A stretch of 10,724 bases of DNA from Rhizobium sp. Q54 (GTDB lineage Bacteria; Pseudomonadota; Alphaproteobacteria; Rhizobiales; Beijerinckiaceae). The notes beneath the pieces are model-generated. The model was not told the DNA's origin. It was given only the letters and a program-made list of their open reading frames with translations, and did not search any database. This document shows positions 1-6,417 of this stretch, piece by piece (position 1 is the stretch's first letter; each line of letters begins with the position of its first letter). Both the position numbers and the translations under genes were made by a program. The stretch covers positions 1-10,724 of the forward strand of contig CAMDOY010000098.1 of assembly GCA_945903655.1 (NCBI GenBank). Reading direction: 5' to 3'.

Positions 1-722
1 CGGTCGGGGATCGCTTCCACCAGCTTGGTGGCGAAGGGAACCGCGTCATGGAAGGGCTTGCCGGTGGCCGAGGCGCGCTCGAAGCCGCAGCACTTGACCC
101 AGCACTTCTCGTCATTGCGGGCGAGGTCGAGCAGGGCGTTGAAGTTGGGCTGGTCGACGCCCTTGGCGGCCTTCACCGTGCCCATGTGGTCGATCACATA
201 GGACAGGGGCAGCTTGGTGAGGATGGGCGTGAATTCGGCGACGGTCTCGGGGTCGAGATAGATCACCACATGCCAGCCGAAGGCCTTGATCTTGTCCACC
301 ACGCGATAGAAGGAGCTCATGTCCGGCGTGCGGCCAAGGCGCTTCAGGAAGGTGAAGCGGCAGCCCATGATGCCGCCCTTATTCAGCGCGTCGATCTGGG
401 CCTCGGTGAAGCTGTCGTCGATATTGGCGACGCCTTTGTAGCGACCGTTGCTCGCGGCGATGGCGTCGGTGACGACGCGGTTGTCGAGGCCGTGGCAGCT
501 GGCGTTCACGATCACCGCGCGCTCGATGCCAATGGCGTCATGCAGCTTGCGGAAATCATCGAGGCCCGCATCCGGGGGGATATAGCTGCCGTCATCCGCA
601 TAGGGATATTGCGCGTCAGGTCCGAAGATATGTGTATGCGCGTCGCAGCTCAGCGGGGGCGCCTTGAAATCGGGGGTCTTGGGATTGGGATCGGGGGGCA
701 GGATGGTCGGTGTGCGGGCCAT
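1..722 (-). CDS. LigI-like amidohydrolase (2-pyrone-4,6-dicarboxylate hydrolase family), 3' end cut by window edge
   Basis: The visible 240 residues form the N-terminal and central part of a TIM-barrel amidohydrolase of the PDC hydrolase / D-galactarolactone isomerase group (PF04909-type). An HxH pair lies at residues 29-31 in CDAHTHIFGP, and a DHMG motif places His179 where LigI has His180. The catalytic Asp expected near residue 248 lies beyond the left edge. Family members hydrolyse or isomerise lactones, typically without a metal. The start is the ATG at 722, preceded by AAGGTGA at a 3-4 base spacing. It is the last visible gene of the minus-strand operon, 36 bp after the dehydrogenase gene. 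The substrate cannot be read from sequence: a pyrone or sugar-acid lactone, or another cyclic or unsaturated acid, would fit. The family call is firm; the specific reaction is not. Confidence 0.87.
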   Translation of the reverse strand, partial: MARTPTILPPDPNPKTPDFKAPPLSCDAHTHIFGPDAQYPYADDGSYIPPDAGLDDFRKLHDAIGIERAVIVNASCHGLDNRVVTDAIAASNGRYKGVANIDDSFTEAQIDALNKGGIMGCRFTFLKRLGRTPDMSSFYRVVDKIKAFGWHVVIYLDPETVAEFTPILTKLPLSYVIDHMGTVKAAKGVDQPNFNALLDLARNDEKCWVKCCGFERASATGKPFHDAVPFATKLVEAIPD

Positions 723-758
723 GGGTCACCTTGTCTGGTTTGGGTGTGAGAGTGGAAT

Positions 759-1580
759 TTATTGACCGGCTTTTCCGGCGCCTCGGTCCTGCGCATCGGC
801 GACGGCGCGGGCGAGGGAGCCGTCCATGCCCAAATCATCGAGCATCATGCCGGCCTCGCGCATTTCGGCGGCGCGGCGCAGGCCATGCTGGTTGACGCGC
901 TGGGCCATATAGCCTGCGAGGTCGGCGAAGTCCGTGCCGGGGAAGCTGGCGTTCAGACTGGCGAAGACTTCTTCCTGCACGTTCCATTGTTTCGAGGCTG
1001 CCGCGCAATCGACGATCAGGGCCTCGATGCCCTTGATCATGATGCTGCGGCACAGCTTCATGGCGGAGGCGCGGCCGGGCTCGGTGGTGACGGCTTTCAC
1101 ATTCATGCCGAGCGCGTTGAGAATGGCGCTGGCCTCCTCCGCCGCAGGCCCGCCTGCGAGGATCGGCACCTTCAGGTCGGGGCCGGGCACGGGGGCCATC
1201 ACCGCGCCTTCCACATAGCGGGCGCCGCAGGCGTTCACCAGTTCGGCGGCGCGGGTCTTGGCGCCCGGCGACGCGGAGTTGATGTCGAAGAAGATCTGCC
1301 CGGGCTTCAGCCATGTGGCGGCCTGTTCGGCCACCGCCAGCGCCGAGGAGGCGGTGACGGCGGAGATCACGATATCCGCGCCGTCGGCGGCCTGGGTGGC
1401 GGTGGGGGCGGGGATGACGCCCGCTGCGCGGGCCTTGTCCATCAGGCCAGCGGTTTCCGGCGCGTCGAATTTCAGGTCATAGGCGGTGACGCGCACATCG
1501 CCGCGCGCCAGAAAATCGCGGGCGAAAATCTGGCCGACTTCGCCAAAGCCGATGAGGGTGAGATGGACGCTGTTCTGCAC
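759..1580 (-). CDS. NAD(P)-dependent oxidoreductase, 6PGDH-like N-domain with DUF1932 C-terminal domain
   Basis: This 273-aa protein begins with a Rossmann dinucleotide fold: GFGEVG at residues 11-16, followed by an acidic residue in AYD at 33-35. DINSASPGAK at 99-108 corresponds to the D-x-S-x-x-P substrate motif of beta-hydroxyacid dehydrogenases. GRASAMKLCRSIMIKG at 169-184 supplies the expected active-site lysine (K175) and is typical of DUF1932 proteins. The probable reaction is NAD(P)H-linked interconversion of a 2- or 3-hydroxy acid and its oxo form in the cytoplasm. The open frame runs upstream to 1694, but similarity begins only at residue 5 of the version starting at GTG 1580. That GTG has AGGGAG about 7 bases upstream, while the upstream extension is low-complexity and Arg-rich. 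The gene lies 94 bp after the MFS gene. The substrate is unknown; a tartronate-semialdehyde-type compound would suit the neighbouring glycerate kinase, by inference only. Confidence 0.85.
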   Translation of the reverse strand: MQNSVHLTLIGFGEVGQIFARDFLARGDVRVTAYDLKFDAPETAGLMDKARAAGVIPAPTATQAADGADIVISAVTASSALAVAEQAATWLKPGQIFFDINSASPGAKTRAAELVNACGARYVEGAVMAPVPGPDLKVPILAGGPAAEEASAILNALGMNVKAVTTEPGRASAMKLCRSIMIKGIEALIVDCAAASKQWNVQEEVFASLNASFPGTDFADLAGYMAQRVNQHGLRRAAEMREAGMMLDDLGMDGSLARAVADAQDRGAGKAGQ

Positions 1581-1674
1581 CGGAGAACTCCCTGCCAGCG
1601 CCCCCTGCAGAGGCGCGTGGGGCTGTGTGCCGCTCCCATGGTTTGAAGTCAACCGTGGCGCTCTGGCGCGCCGC

Positions 1675-2883
1675 CTAGTCCCGGCGCCGACCATTCCAGA
1701 CGCCCGCAGCCGAGCCCGCGAGGCCCGCAGCCAGGATCACGAAGACGCCCGCCGCGCCGGTGAAAGTCGCGATCATGCTCGCGCCCATGGGGATGATGAT
1801 CAGCCCGATCCGGTTGCCGGTGAGGCGCAGGGACATGGCGGTGGCCCGCGCGGTGGGCGGCGCCAGATCCACCACGCCCGAGAGGGTGAGCGTGGCGGAG
1901 ACGCCAAGCCCCATGCCCGCCACCACCATAGCCGGATAAAGCGCCCACAGGGGCGCGGGCGAGGCCACGACGATGAAGGCCGCCGCTGGGCAGAGCATCG
2001 CCAGATAGGTTAGGGGCCCACGCCCCATGAGATCGACCAGTGGCACATAGACCAGGCGCGCGGTCATGGAGGAGACCGCCCGCACCGCCATCAGCAATCC
2101 TACGGTCGCCACATCCAGATGTCGTTCGGCGCCGAGCAGGGGCATATAGATCACGATCAGGTCGAGCGCCGTGATGGTCATGATGCTGGCGATCACATAG
2201 GCGAGCAGGCCGCGCATCTTCAAAAGCTCGACGAGACCGACCGGCGCGGCGGCGTCGGTCTTGCGGTCTCGCACGGGGCCTGATTTCACGAAGAAGGACG
2301 AGGCCAGCGCCAGCAGGGTCACCATGACCAAAGCGCCAAAGAGGAGACTGATCGGCGGCCGCACCGCATCCCCGGCGATCCAGGCCACCAGCAGGGGGCC
2401 GAAGCCCTGGCCGGTGGCGATGGCGACCATCTGATAGCCAAAGACCGCATCGCGTCCGCGCGTGGTCTTGCCAGCGCGGATGCAGACCATCTGATGGCCG
2501 CCCATGCAGGTGATCTGCCCCACGCCCAGCATGGCTGTCGCTATGAAGAGGCTTAGGGGTCCGGGCGTCACCAACCAGAAGATCAGCGCCGCCAGCGTGA
2601 TGCCGACCGAGCCCGCGCGGATGGTGAGGCTGTCATAGCCCCGGTCATTCAGGCGGCCGAGCGGCACCGCGATGAAGATGGGGATGAGGGCGTAGGCGGA
2701 CGAGATGACGCCGACCCAGAAGAAGGACAGGCCGAGATCGAGCATGGCGTAGGAGGCGGTGAAGCGCGCCATGACGACGGCCACATAGACCAGCACCGTA
2801 TGCAGGCTCATGGAGGCGAAGAGCGGCAGATCGATCTCGCTCAGGATCGAACCACGGGGGGGCGGGGTCTGCGCGTCGCTCAT
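1675..2883 (-). CDS. MFS transporter
   Basis: This 402-aa polytopic membrane protein has about twelve hydrophobic segments and a central, more polar stretch near residues 210-235 (SGPVRDRKTDAAAP), as expected for the loop between two six-helix halves. GRLNDRGYDS at about 76-85 is the MFS motif A between TM2 and TM3. No signal peptide is present; the first 20 residues look like a cytosolic tail. The ATG at 2883 overlaps the upstream kinase stop codon as ATGA (4 bp), and no convincing Shine-Dalgarno is visible, so translational coupling is likely. The open frame extends further upstream inside the kinase gene, but that part is Arg-rich shadow coding. Its place between hydrolases and a dehydrogenase suggests it imports the operon's substrate. 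Direction of transport and ligand are inferred, not shown. Confidence 0.87.
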   Translation of the reverse strand: MSDAQTPPPRGSILSEIDLPLFASMSLHTVLVYVAVVMARFTASYAMLDLGLSFFWVGVISSAYALIPIFIAVPLGRLNDRGYDSLTIRAGSVGITLAALIFWLVTPGPLSLFIATAMLGVGQITCMGGHQMVCIRAGKTTRGRDAVFGYQMVAIATGQGFGPLLVAWIAGDAVRPPISLLFGALVMVTLLALASSFFVKSGPVRDRKTDAAAPVGLVELLKMRGLLAYVIASIMTITALDLIVIYMPLLGAERHLDVATVGLLMAVRAVSSMTARLVYVPLVDLMGRGPLTYLAMLCPAAAFIVVASPAPLWALYPAMVVAGMGLGVSATLTLSGVVDLAPPTARATAMSLRLTGNRIGLIIIPMGASMIATFTGAAGVFVILAAGLAGSAAGVWNGRRRD

Positions 2884-4145
2884 GGCAGGTAGATCGCGCG
2901 GAAGTCGTTCACATTGGTCCGCGTGGGGCCGGTGATGACCTGATCGCCCAATGCGGCGAAGAAGGTGTGGGCGTCGTTGCGCGCCAGAGCGCCGTGAGGG
3001 GTGAGGCCCAGCCCATGCGCGCGGGCCAGGGTGTCCGGGCCGATCACCGCGCCCGCCACCTCCTGCGCCCCGTCCACGCCATCGGTATCGCCCGCCAGGG
3101 CGAAGACGCCGGGCTTGCCGTTGAGGGCGATGGCGAGCGCCAGCAGGAACTCGACGTTCCGCCCGCCCTGCCCATCGCCGCGCATGGTCACGGTGCATTC
3201 GCCGCCGCTCAGCAGCACGCAGGGACGGGGCGTCGGCTCGCCGTGGTCGGCCACGCTGCGGGCGAGCCCCGCCATGACCTTGCCCACCTCGCGCGCCTCG
3301 CCCTCGATGGCGTCGCCGAGCAACATGGGCGTCACCCCCGCCTTGCGGGCGGCTTCAGCCGCCGCCAGAAGGGCCATGCGGGGCGTAGCGATGAGGCGGA
3401 TTTCGTGGCCTGCGAGTCTCGCGTCGCCGGGTTTCACCGTCTCGCCGCGTCCGCTCTCCAGCAGGGCGCGGGCGGCGGGCGGCAGATGGATCGCGTAACG
3501 GGCGACGATGGCCAGCGCATCCGCGCAGGTCGTGGGGTCGGGGGCGGTGGGGCCGGAGGCGATGTCCTCCAGCGTGTCGCCGGGCACATCGGAGATCACC
3601 AGCGTCAGCACCCGCGCCGGATGGCAGGCGACCGCGAGGCGCCCGCCCTTGATCCCCGAGAGGTGGCGGCGCAGCACGTTCATGTCAGAGATGGGGGCGC
3701 CGCTGGCCAGCAGGGCCTTGTTGAGGGCCTGCTTGTCCTCCAGCCTCAACCCCTCGCCCGGCAGGCACAGCAGCGACGAGCCGCCACCCGACAGCAGGCA
3801 GAGAACGAGATCGTCGGGGGTGAGATCGCGCACGGCGTCCAGCAACCGATGGGCCGCGCGCAGGCTGTTGGCGTCTGGCGTTGGATGGGCGGCCTCGATG
3901 ATCTCGATGCGCTGGCAGGGCGCGCCATAGCCATAGCGCGTCACCACCACCCCGCTAAGCGGCCCGGGCCAATGGTCCTCCACGCTTTTCGCCATGGCGG
4001 CGGCGCCCTTGCCCGCGCCGATGACGATCAGTCGCCCCTTGGGGGGCGGCGGCAAATGCTGAGGCAGGCAGAGGTCCGGCTGCGCGGAGGCGATGGCTTG
4101 CGCGAAAAGCCCCCGCAGAAACTGGCCCTCCTCCGGATGCGCCAT
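2880..4145 (-). CDS. Glycerate 2-kinase / hydroxypyruvate reductase-annotated family (DUF4147 + MOFRL), TtuD/GckA-like
   Basis: This 421-aa protein has the full layout of class II glycerate kinases. An N-terminal DUF4147 domain carries VIGAGKGAAAM (41-51), LLSGGGSSLL (118-127), SGIKGG (163-168) and SDVPGD (185-190). A C-terminal MOFRL domain carries LLSGGECTVT (311-320), GQGGRN (325-330), AGDTDGVDG (351-359) and TGPTRTNVND (405-414). Members phosphorylate D-glycerate to 2-phosphoglycerate, although many are annotated as hydroxypyruvate reductase TtuD. Length is normal for the family. The ATG at 4145 follows the deacetylase stop by one base. An AGGAGG sits 12 bases upstream inside that gene, a long but plausible spacing. 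The stop overlaps the MFS start. In this operon it is the best marker of pathway output, since it implies a three-carbon glycerate-type end product feeding glycolysis. Confidence 0.9.
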   Translation of the reverse strand: MAHPEEGQFLRGLFAQAIASAQPDLCLPQHLPPPPKGRLIVIGAGKGAAAMAKSVEDHWPGPLSGVVVTRYGYGAPCQRIEIIEAAHPTPDANSLRAAHRLLDAVRDLTPDDLVLCLLSGGGSSLLCLPGEGLRLEDKQALNKALLASGAPISDMNVLRRHLSGIKGGRLAVACHPARVLTLVISDVPGDTLEDIASGPTAPDPTTCADALAIVARYAIHLPPAARALLESGRGETVKPGDARLAGHEIRLIATPRMALLAAAEAARKAGVTPMLLGDAIEGEAREVGKVMAGLARSVADHGEPTPRPCVLLSGGECTVTMRGDGQGGRNVEFLLALAIALNGKPGVFALAGDTDGVDGAQEVAGAVIGPDTLARAHGLGLTPHGALARNDAHTFFAALGDQVITGPTRTNVNDFRAIYLP

Positions 4146-4146
4146 G

Positions 4147-4995
4147 TCAGGCGTTCGCCTCCTGCGCCTGATAGGCCTTGATGATCTCGTCGCCGGTGGC
4201 GAACCAGACCTTGTCATGCCCGGCGATATATTGGAGCGCCTCGTCCAGATATTTGATGCGATGGGCGGCGCCGATGAGGAAGGGATGCAGGGCGATGCCC
4301 AGCACGCGCCCATTGGTGGCGCCCTCCGCATAGAGCACATCGAAGGAATCGCAGATTCGGCGCTTGAAATCGTCGATGCTGATGCTCGGATTGTTGAACA
4401 GCGGCATGTCGTTGAGTTCGATGGAATAGGGGATCGAATAGAGGCCGTTGTTGAAGCGGTAGGGCAGGTCGTCGTTGACCCAGTCGGCGACATATTCGAC
4501 GCCGGATTCTTTCAACAAATCAGGGGTGTTGAAGGTCTCCGTCAGGCCGGGTCCAAGCCAGCCATGCATCTTGCGGCCCCAATCCTCGATCACCTTGCGG
4601 GTGGCGAGGATCAGCTTGCGCTCGGCGTCGATTTCAAGCCCCGACATGATCTTCGAATTGGTGAGGCCATGGCCCATCAATTCCCAATCAAGATCAATCA
4701 TGGCCTGCATGATGCGGGGGTAATAGACGCCGATCTCGGCGTTGAGGGCCACGGTGCCCCGGATCTTGTGCTTGGTCAGCACATCCATCAGCCGCCACAG
4801 GCCCACGCGATTGCCATAGTCGCGGCGGGAGAAGTTGCGCACGTCCGGCGCCGGGCTGCCGATCTCCAGATGGAAATGCTCCACATTGGGGATCACCCAG
4901 ACCGCGACCCGCGCGCCATTGGGCCAGGTGATCTTCGGCGCATCGGCGATGGCGCGGAAGGGGAACAGGGCGAAGGGATCGTGAGGCTCGCTCAT
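4147..4995 (-). CDS. PuuE-like polysaccharide deacetylase family protein (probable amide/ureide C-N hydrolase)
   Basis: This 282-aa protein has a NodB-like (beta/alpha) barrel of the PuuE (allantoinase-like) branch. Recognisable parts are the N-terminal WPNGARVAVWVIPNVEHF (24-41), RDYGNRVGLWRLMDVL (58-73), ELMGHGLTNS (105-114) and the C-terminal IALHPFLIG (234-242). The canonical peptidoglycan/chitin deacetylase features, a TFDD Asp pair and an HxxxH zinc pair, are not visible: only a single His (H109) lies in the GHG motif. This fits the metal-independent PuuE group, which opens cyclic ureides, better than a sugar deacetylase. No signal peptide is seen, so it should be cytosolic. The ATG at 4995 has AGGGGGCGA just upstream and begins 9 bp after the cysteine hydrolase stop. 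The substrate is unknown. The family assignment is good; a role on a C-N bond is inferred from family and context. Confidence 0.83.
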   Translation of the reverse strand: MSEPHDPFALFPFRAIADAPKITWPNGARVAVWVIPNVEHFHLEIGSPAPDVRNFSRRDYGNRVGLWRLMDVLTKHKIRGTVALNAEIGVYYPRIMQAMIDLDWELMGHGLTNSKIMSGLEIDAERKLILATRKVIEDWGRKMHGWLGPGLTETFNTPDLLKESGVEYVADWVNDDLPYRFNNGLYSIPYSIELNDMPLFNNPSISIDDFKRRICDSFDVLYAEGATNGRVLGIALHPFLIGAAHRIKYLDEALQYIAGHDKVWFATGDEIIKAYQAQEANA

Positions 4996-5004
4996 GGTCG
5001 CCCC

Positions 5005-5694
5005 CTATTCCGCCGCGGCGCGGGTCGGGCCCGCGATCATGCGCTGGGCCTCGTCCAGCGAGATGACCGTGGCGTATTTGGCGTTCATGTCGAAGAGGTT
5101 CGCGGCATGGGCGAATTCTGATCGGTCGAAGCAGCACTCGTCCACCACGAAGGTCTTGAAGCCATGGGAGAAGCCATCCACCACCGAGGCGCGCACGCAG
5201 CCCGAGGTCGAGACGCCGCACAGGACCAGCGTGTCGACGCCGGACTTGATGAGATAGGCGGGCAGGGGGGTCTGGAAGAAGGCGGAGGCCTTGGTCTTGG
5301 CCAGCACCCAGTCCTGCTCGCGCGGCGCGATGGAGGACGGGAAATCATTGAAGCCGGGAGCGGGGGCGCCGGTGCGCTTGCCCTTGGTCGCCTTGCCCGT
5401 GAAGGGGCCGGTCGCCAGATCGCTCAGGGAATAGACGATGGGCAGATCGGCGGCGCGGAAGGTCGCGATGAGCGAGGCGATTTTCGGCATGGCGACCCAG
5501 GAGGCGGGGCCGCAGGCCGTGGAATATTGGGCGACGGCCTCGTCGAGACTCAGCCCCTCCGTGCCGCAAAAGCCCATGGTGACATCCACCACGATGAGGG
5601 CGCTGCGCCGTCCGGGCGTCAATTCGCCCATGAATCCAGCCTTTTCGTAAAGCCGACGTTCGGATTCGGGGATCAGTTTCATCCAGTCTCGCAT
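5005..5694 (-). CDS. Isochorismatase-family cysteine hydrolase (N-carbamoylsarcosine amidase-like)
   Basis: This 229-aa enzyme has the complete isochorismatase-fold catalytic triad: Asp37 in LIVVDVTMGF, Lys133 in VLAKTKASAFF, and Cys166 in GVSTSGCVRASV, the last preceded by the usual GVSTSG turn. The long N-terminal region and the T-S-G-C-V-R-A form resemble N-carbamoylsarcosine amidase and maleamate or biuret amidohydrolases more than true isochorismatases. Such enzymes release ammonia (or ammonia and CO2) from amides or ureides through a cysteine acyl-enzyme in the cytosol. The ATG at 5694 has GGAGG at a 6-7 base spacing. It is the promoter-proximal gene of the six-gene minus operon, so amide hydrolysis is probably a key step. 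No enterobactin or siderophore gene is nearby, which argues against a genuine isochorismatase. The exact substrate is unknown. Confidence 0.88.
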   Translation of the reverse strand: MRDWMKLIPESERRLYEKAGFMGELTPGRRSALIVVDVTMGFCGTEGLSLDEAVAQYSTACGPASWVAMPKIASLIATFRAADLPIVYSLSDLATGPFTGKATKGKRTGAPAPGFNDFPSSIAPREQDWVLAKTKASAFFQTPLPAYLIKSGVDTLVLCGVSTSGCVRASVVDGFSHGFKTFVVDECCFDRSEFAHAANLFDMNAKYATVISLDEAQRMIAGPTRAAAE

Positions 5695-5747
5695 GGTCGC
5701 CTCCGTTGGTTTGCGTGATCCTAAAGCCTCAGGGCATGGAAGGTAAA

Positions 5748-5760
5748 CCGGACCCTCCGG
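5748..5760. repeat. Perfect 5-bp inverted repeat with 3-nt loop in the leader of the minus operon
   Basis: CCGGA-CCC-TCCGG can form a small GC-rich hairpin in the predicted 5' leader of the minus-strand operon, about 55 bases before the hydrolase ATG. No U-tract follows, so it is not a terminator. A second palindrome, CATGGCCATG, lies at 5777-5786. Either could be a regulatory site or chance in GC-rich DNA. Confidence 0.35.
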
Positions 5761-5840
5761 CCAGGGCTTGGGGCAGCATGGCCATGGGGCCGAGGCGCCG
5801 CAGGCAGGACGAAGCGGGTGGGCGATCAGACCTTGAGGCG

Positions 5841-5858
5841 GTTACATCGTTACGTTAC
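5841..5858. repeat. Three GTTAC direct repeats over the operon promoter
   Basis: GTTAC occurs at 5841-5845, 5849-5853 and 5854-5858, followed by a degenerate GTTCT at 5859-5863. The repeats overlap the proposed -10 element and spacer of the minus-strand promoter, where a regulator could act. Spacings of 8 and 5 bases are not a full helical turn, so a chance tandem duplication is also possible. No regulator gene lies in the window. Confidence 0.5.
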
Positions 5859-5869
5859 GTTCTTTTCAA
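5841..5869 (-). promoter_or_regulatory. Candidate sigma70-type promoter for the minus-strand catabolic operon
   Basis: On the minus strand, TTGAAA (5869-5864; five of six to the -35 consensus) is followed by exactly 17 bases and then TGTAAC (5846-5841; four of six to the -10 consensus). Transcription would begin near 5834, giving a leader of about 140 nt before the hydrolase ATG at 5694. The -10 and spacer contain the GTTAC repeats. The call rests on motif match and position only. Confidence 0.45.
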
Positions 5870-5892
5870 AAAATATACGGGTTGGTAATAAT
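5863..5892 (+). promoter_or_regulatory. Weak candidate promoter for the 133-aa plus-strand gene
   Basis: TTTTCA (5863-5868; four of six) and AATAAT (5887-5892; five of six) are separated by 18 bases and would start a transcript near 5899, about 45 nt before the GTG at 5944. The -35 overlaps that of the opposing minus-strand promoter. A nearby TTGACG at 5894-5899 has no suitable -10 partner downstream. This is a tentative call. Confidence 0.25.
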
Positions 5893-5943
5893 GTTGACGT
5901 AAATATCCGCTAATCCCCTTGAACTGTCAGTAAGGGTTGCGAT

Positions 5944-6345
5944 GTGTCACACGATCTAGATCTGTCCGAGCGACAGGAAATGGCGTTCTGGTGTTTTCCG
6001 ATCGTGACTGACCTCGTCAGGGAACGATATCTGGGGGTCATCGGCGGCGCAGGCGTTGCGGTGCTGAATGTGGTGATTTCTCACAGTCACCTGTGGCGCG
6101 CACGCATTCTGGATGACAGCTTCTCCTTGCGCAGGGCCAGGGATGAATTGGCCGGGCATATCCAGCAGCTGGGTTTGCCGCCCGATCTGGTGGAGGATAT
6201 CGATGAGGATATTCTCGACGAGTTGATGCAGGTGGTGACCCAGCGGTTCCATCGCTCCCCCACCCAGGCGGCCATTTGTGGCCAAATCCTCCTTCATGTG
6301 GCCAAGAAGCTGGCCTTTGTCCCTCAGCCCCTGGCGGTGGCCTGA
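5944..6345 (+). CDS. Hypothetical protein, 133 aa, mainly helical
   Basis: I do not recognise this protein. It starts at GTG 5944 with AAGGG about 8 bases upstream, a normal spacing. No signal peptide is visible. Residues 28-46 (around YLGVIGGAGVAVLNVVIS) are hydrophobic but short and flanked by charged helix, so this may be a buried helix or a single weak membrane segment. An acidic stretch at 80-96 (PDLVEDIDEDILDELMQ) is followed by a basic one (RFHRS). The likely make-up is a small soluble alpha-helical protein. It is transcribed divergently from the catabolic operon across a shared 249-bp control region and lies 72 bp before the helicase gene. It has no visible helix-turn-helix, so I do not call it a regulator. 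Coding status is supported by start, RBS and amino-acid composition. Confidence 0.72.
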   Translation: MSHDLDLSERQEMAFWCFPIVTDLVRERYLGVIGGAGVAVLNVVISHSHLWRARILDDSFSLRRARDELAGHIQQLGLPPDLVEDIDEDILDELMQVVTQRFHRSPTQAAICGQILLHVAKKLAFVPQPLAVA

Positions 6346-6382
6346 CCGCGCGTTGCCTCCGCTGGCCGCCTATGTCACAGAC

Positions 6383-6400
6383 AGGGGGTTGCAACCTCCT
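6383..6400. repeat. 18-bp near-perfect palindrome upstream of the helicase start
   Basis: AGGGGGTTGCAACCTCCT is self-complementary except for one G/T pair (6386/6397). Its core GGTTGCAACC is perfect. It ends 17 bases before the helicase ATG at 6418. No T-run follows on either strand, so it looks more like a dimeric protein-binding site or an RNA structure near the start codon than a terminator. Confidence 0.55.
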
Positions 6401-6417
6401 TCAGGATTCGTCTTTCC

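Noticed and set aside
48..749. Plus-strand open frame opposite the LigI-like amidohydrolase
   Set aside because: The minus strand gives a clean amidohydrolase with HxH and DHMG motifs and a good RBS; the plus frame has neither.
762..1646. Plus-strand open frame opposite the DUF1932 dehydrogenase gene (294 codons)
   Set aside because: Same GC-driven antisense effect: Gly/His-rich with no motif, while the minus strand shows a clear Rossmann fold.
1581..1694. N-terminal extension of the DUF1932 dehydrogenase, and an internal promoter suggested by TTGACT in this gap
   Set aside because: The extension is Arg-rich and precedes the Rossmann start, while GTG 1580 has its own RBS. The TTGACT has no acceptable -10 at 16-18 bases.
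2967..4181. Long plus-strand open frame opposite the glycerate kinase gene (404 codons)
   Set aside because: Composition is His/Arg/Gly/Ala-rich with no recognisable domain, and it mirrors a well-conserved kinase on the other strand.
5005..5694. True isochorismatase (siderophore synthesis)
   Set aside because: No entB/entC-type or carrier-protein genes nearby, and the TSGCVRA context with catabolic neighbours fits N-carbamoylsarcosine-amidase-like hydrolases better.
5706..5888. Small plus-strand open frame in the divergent control region
   Set aside because: No ribosome binding site, Arg/Gly-rich product without recognisable features, and it runs through the promoter elements of both flanking genes.
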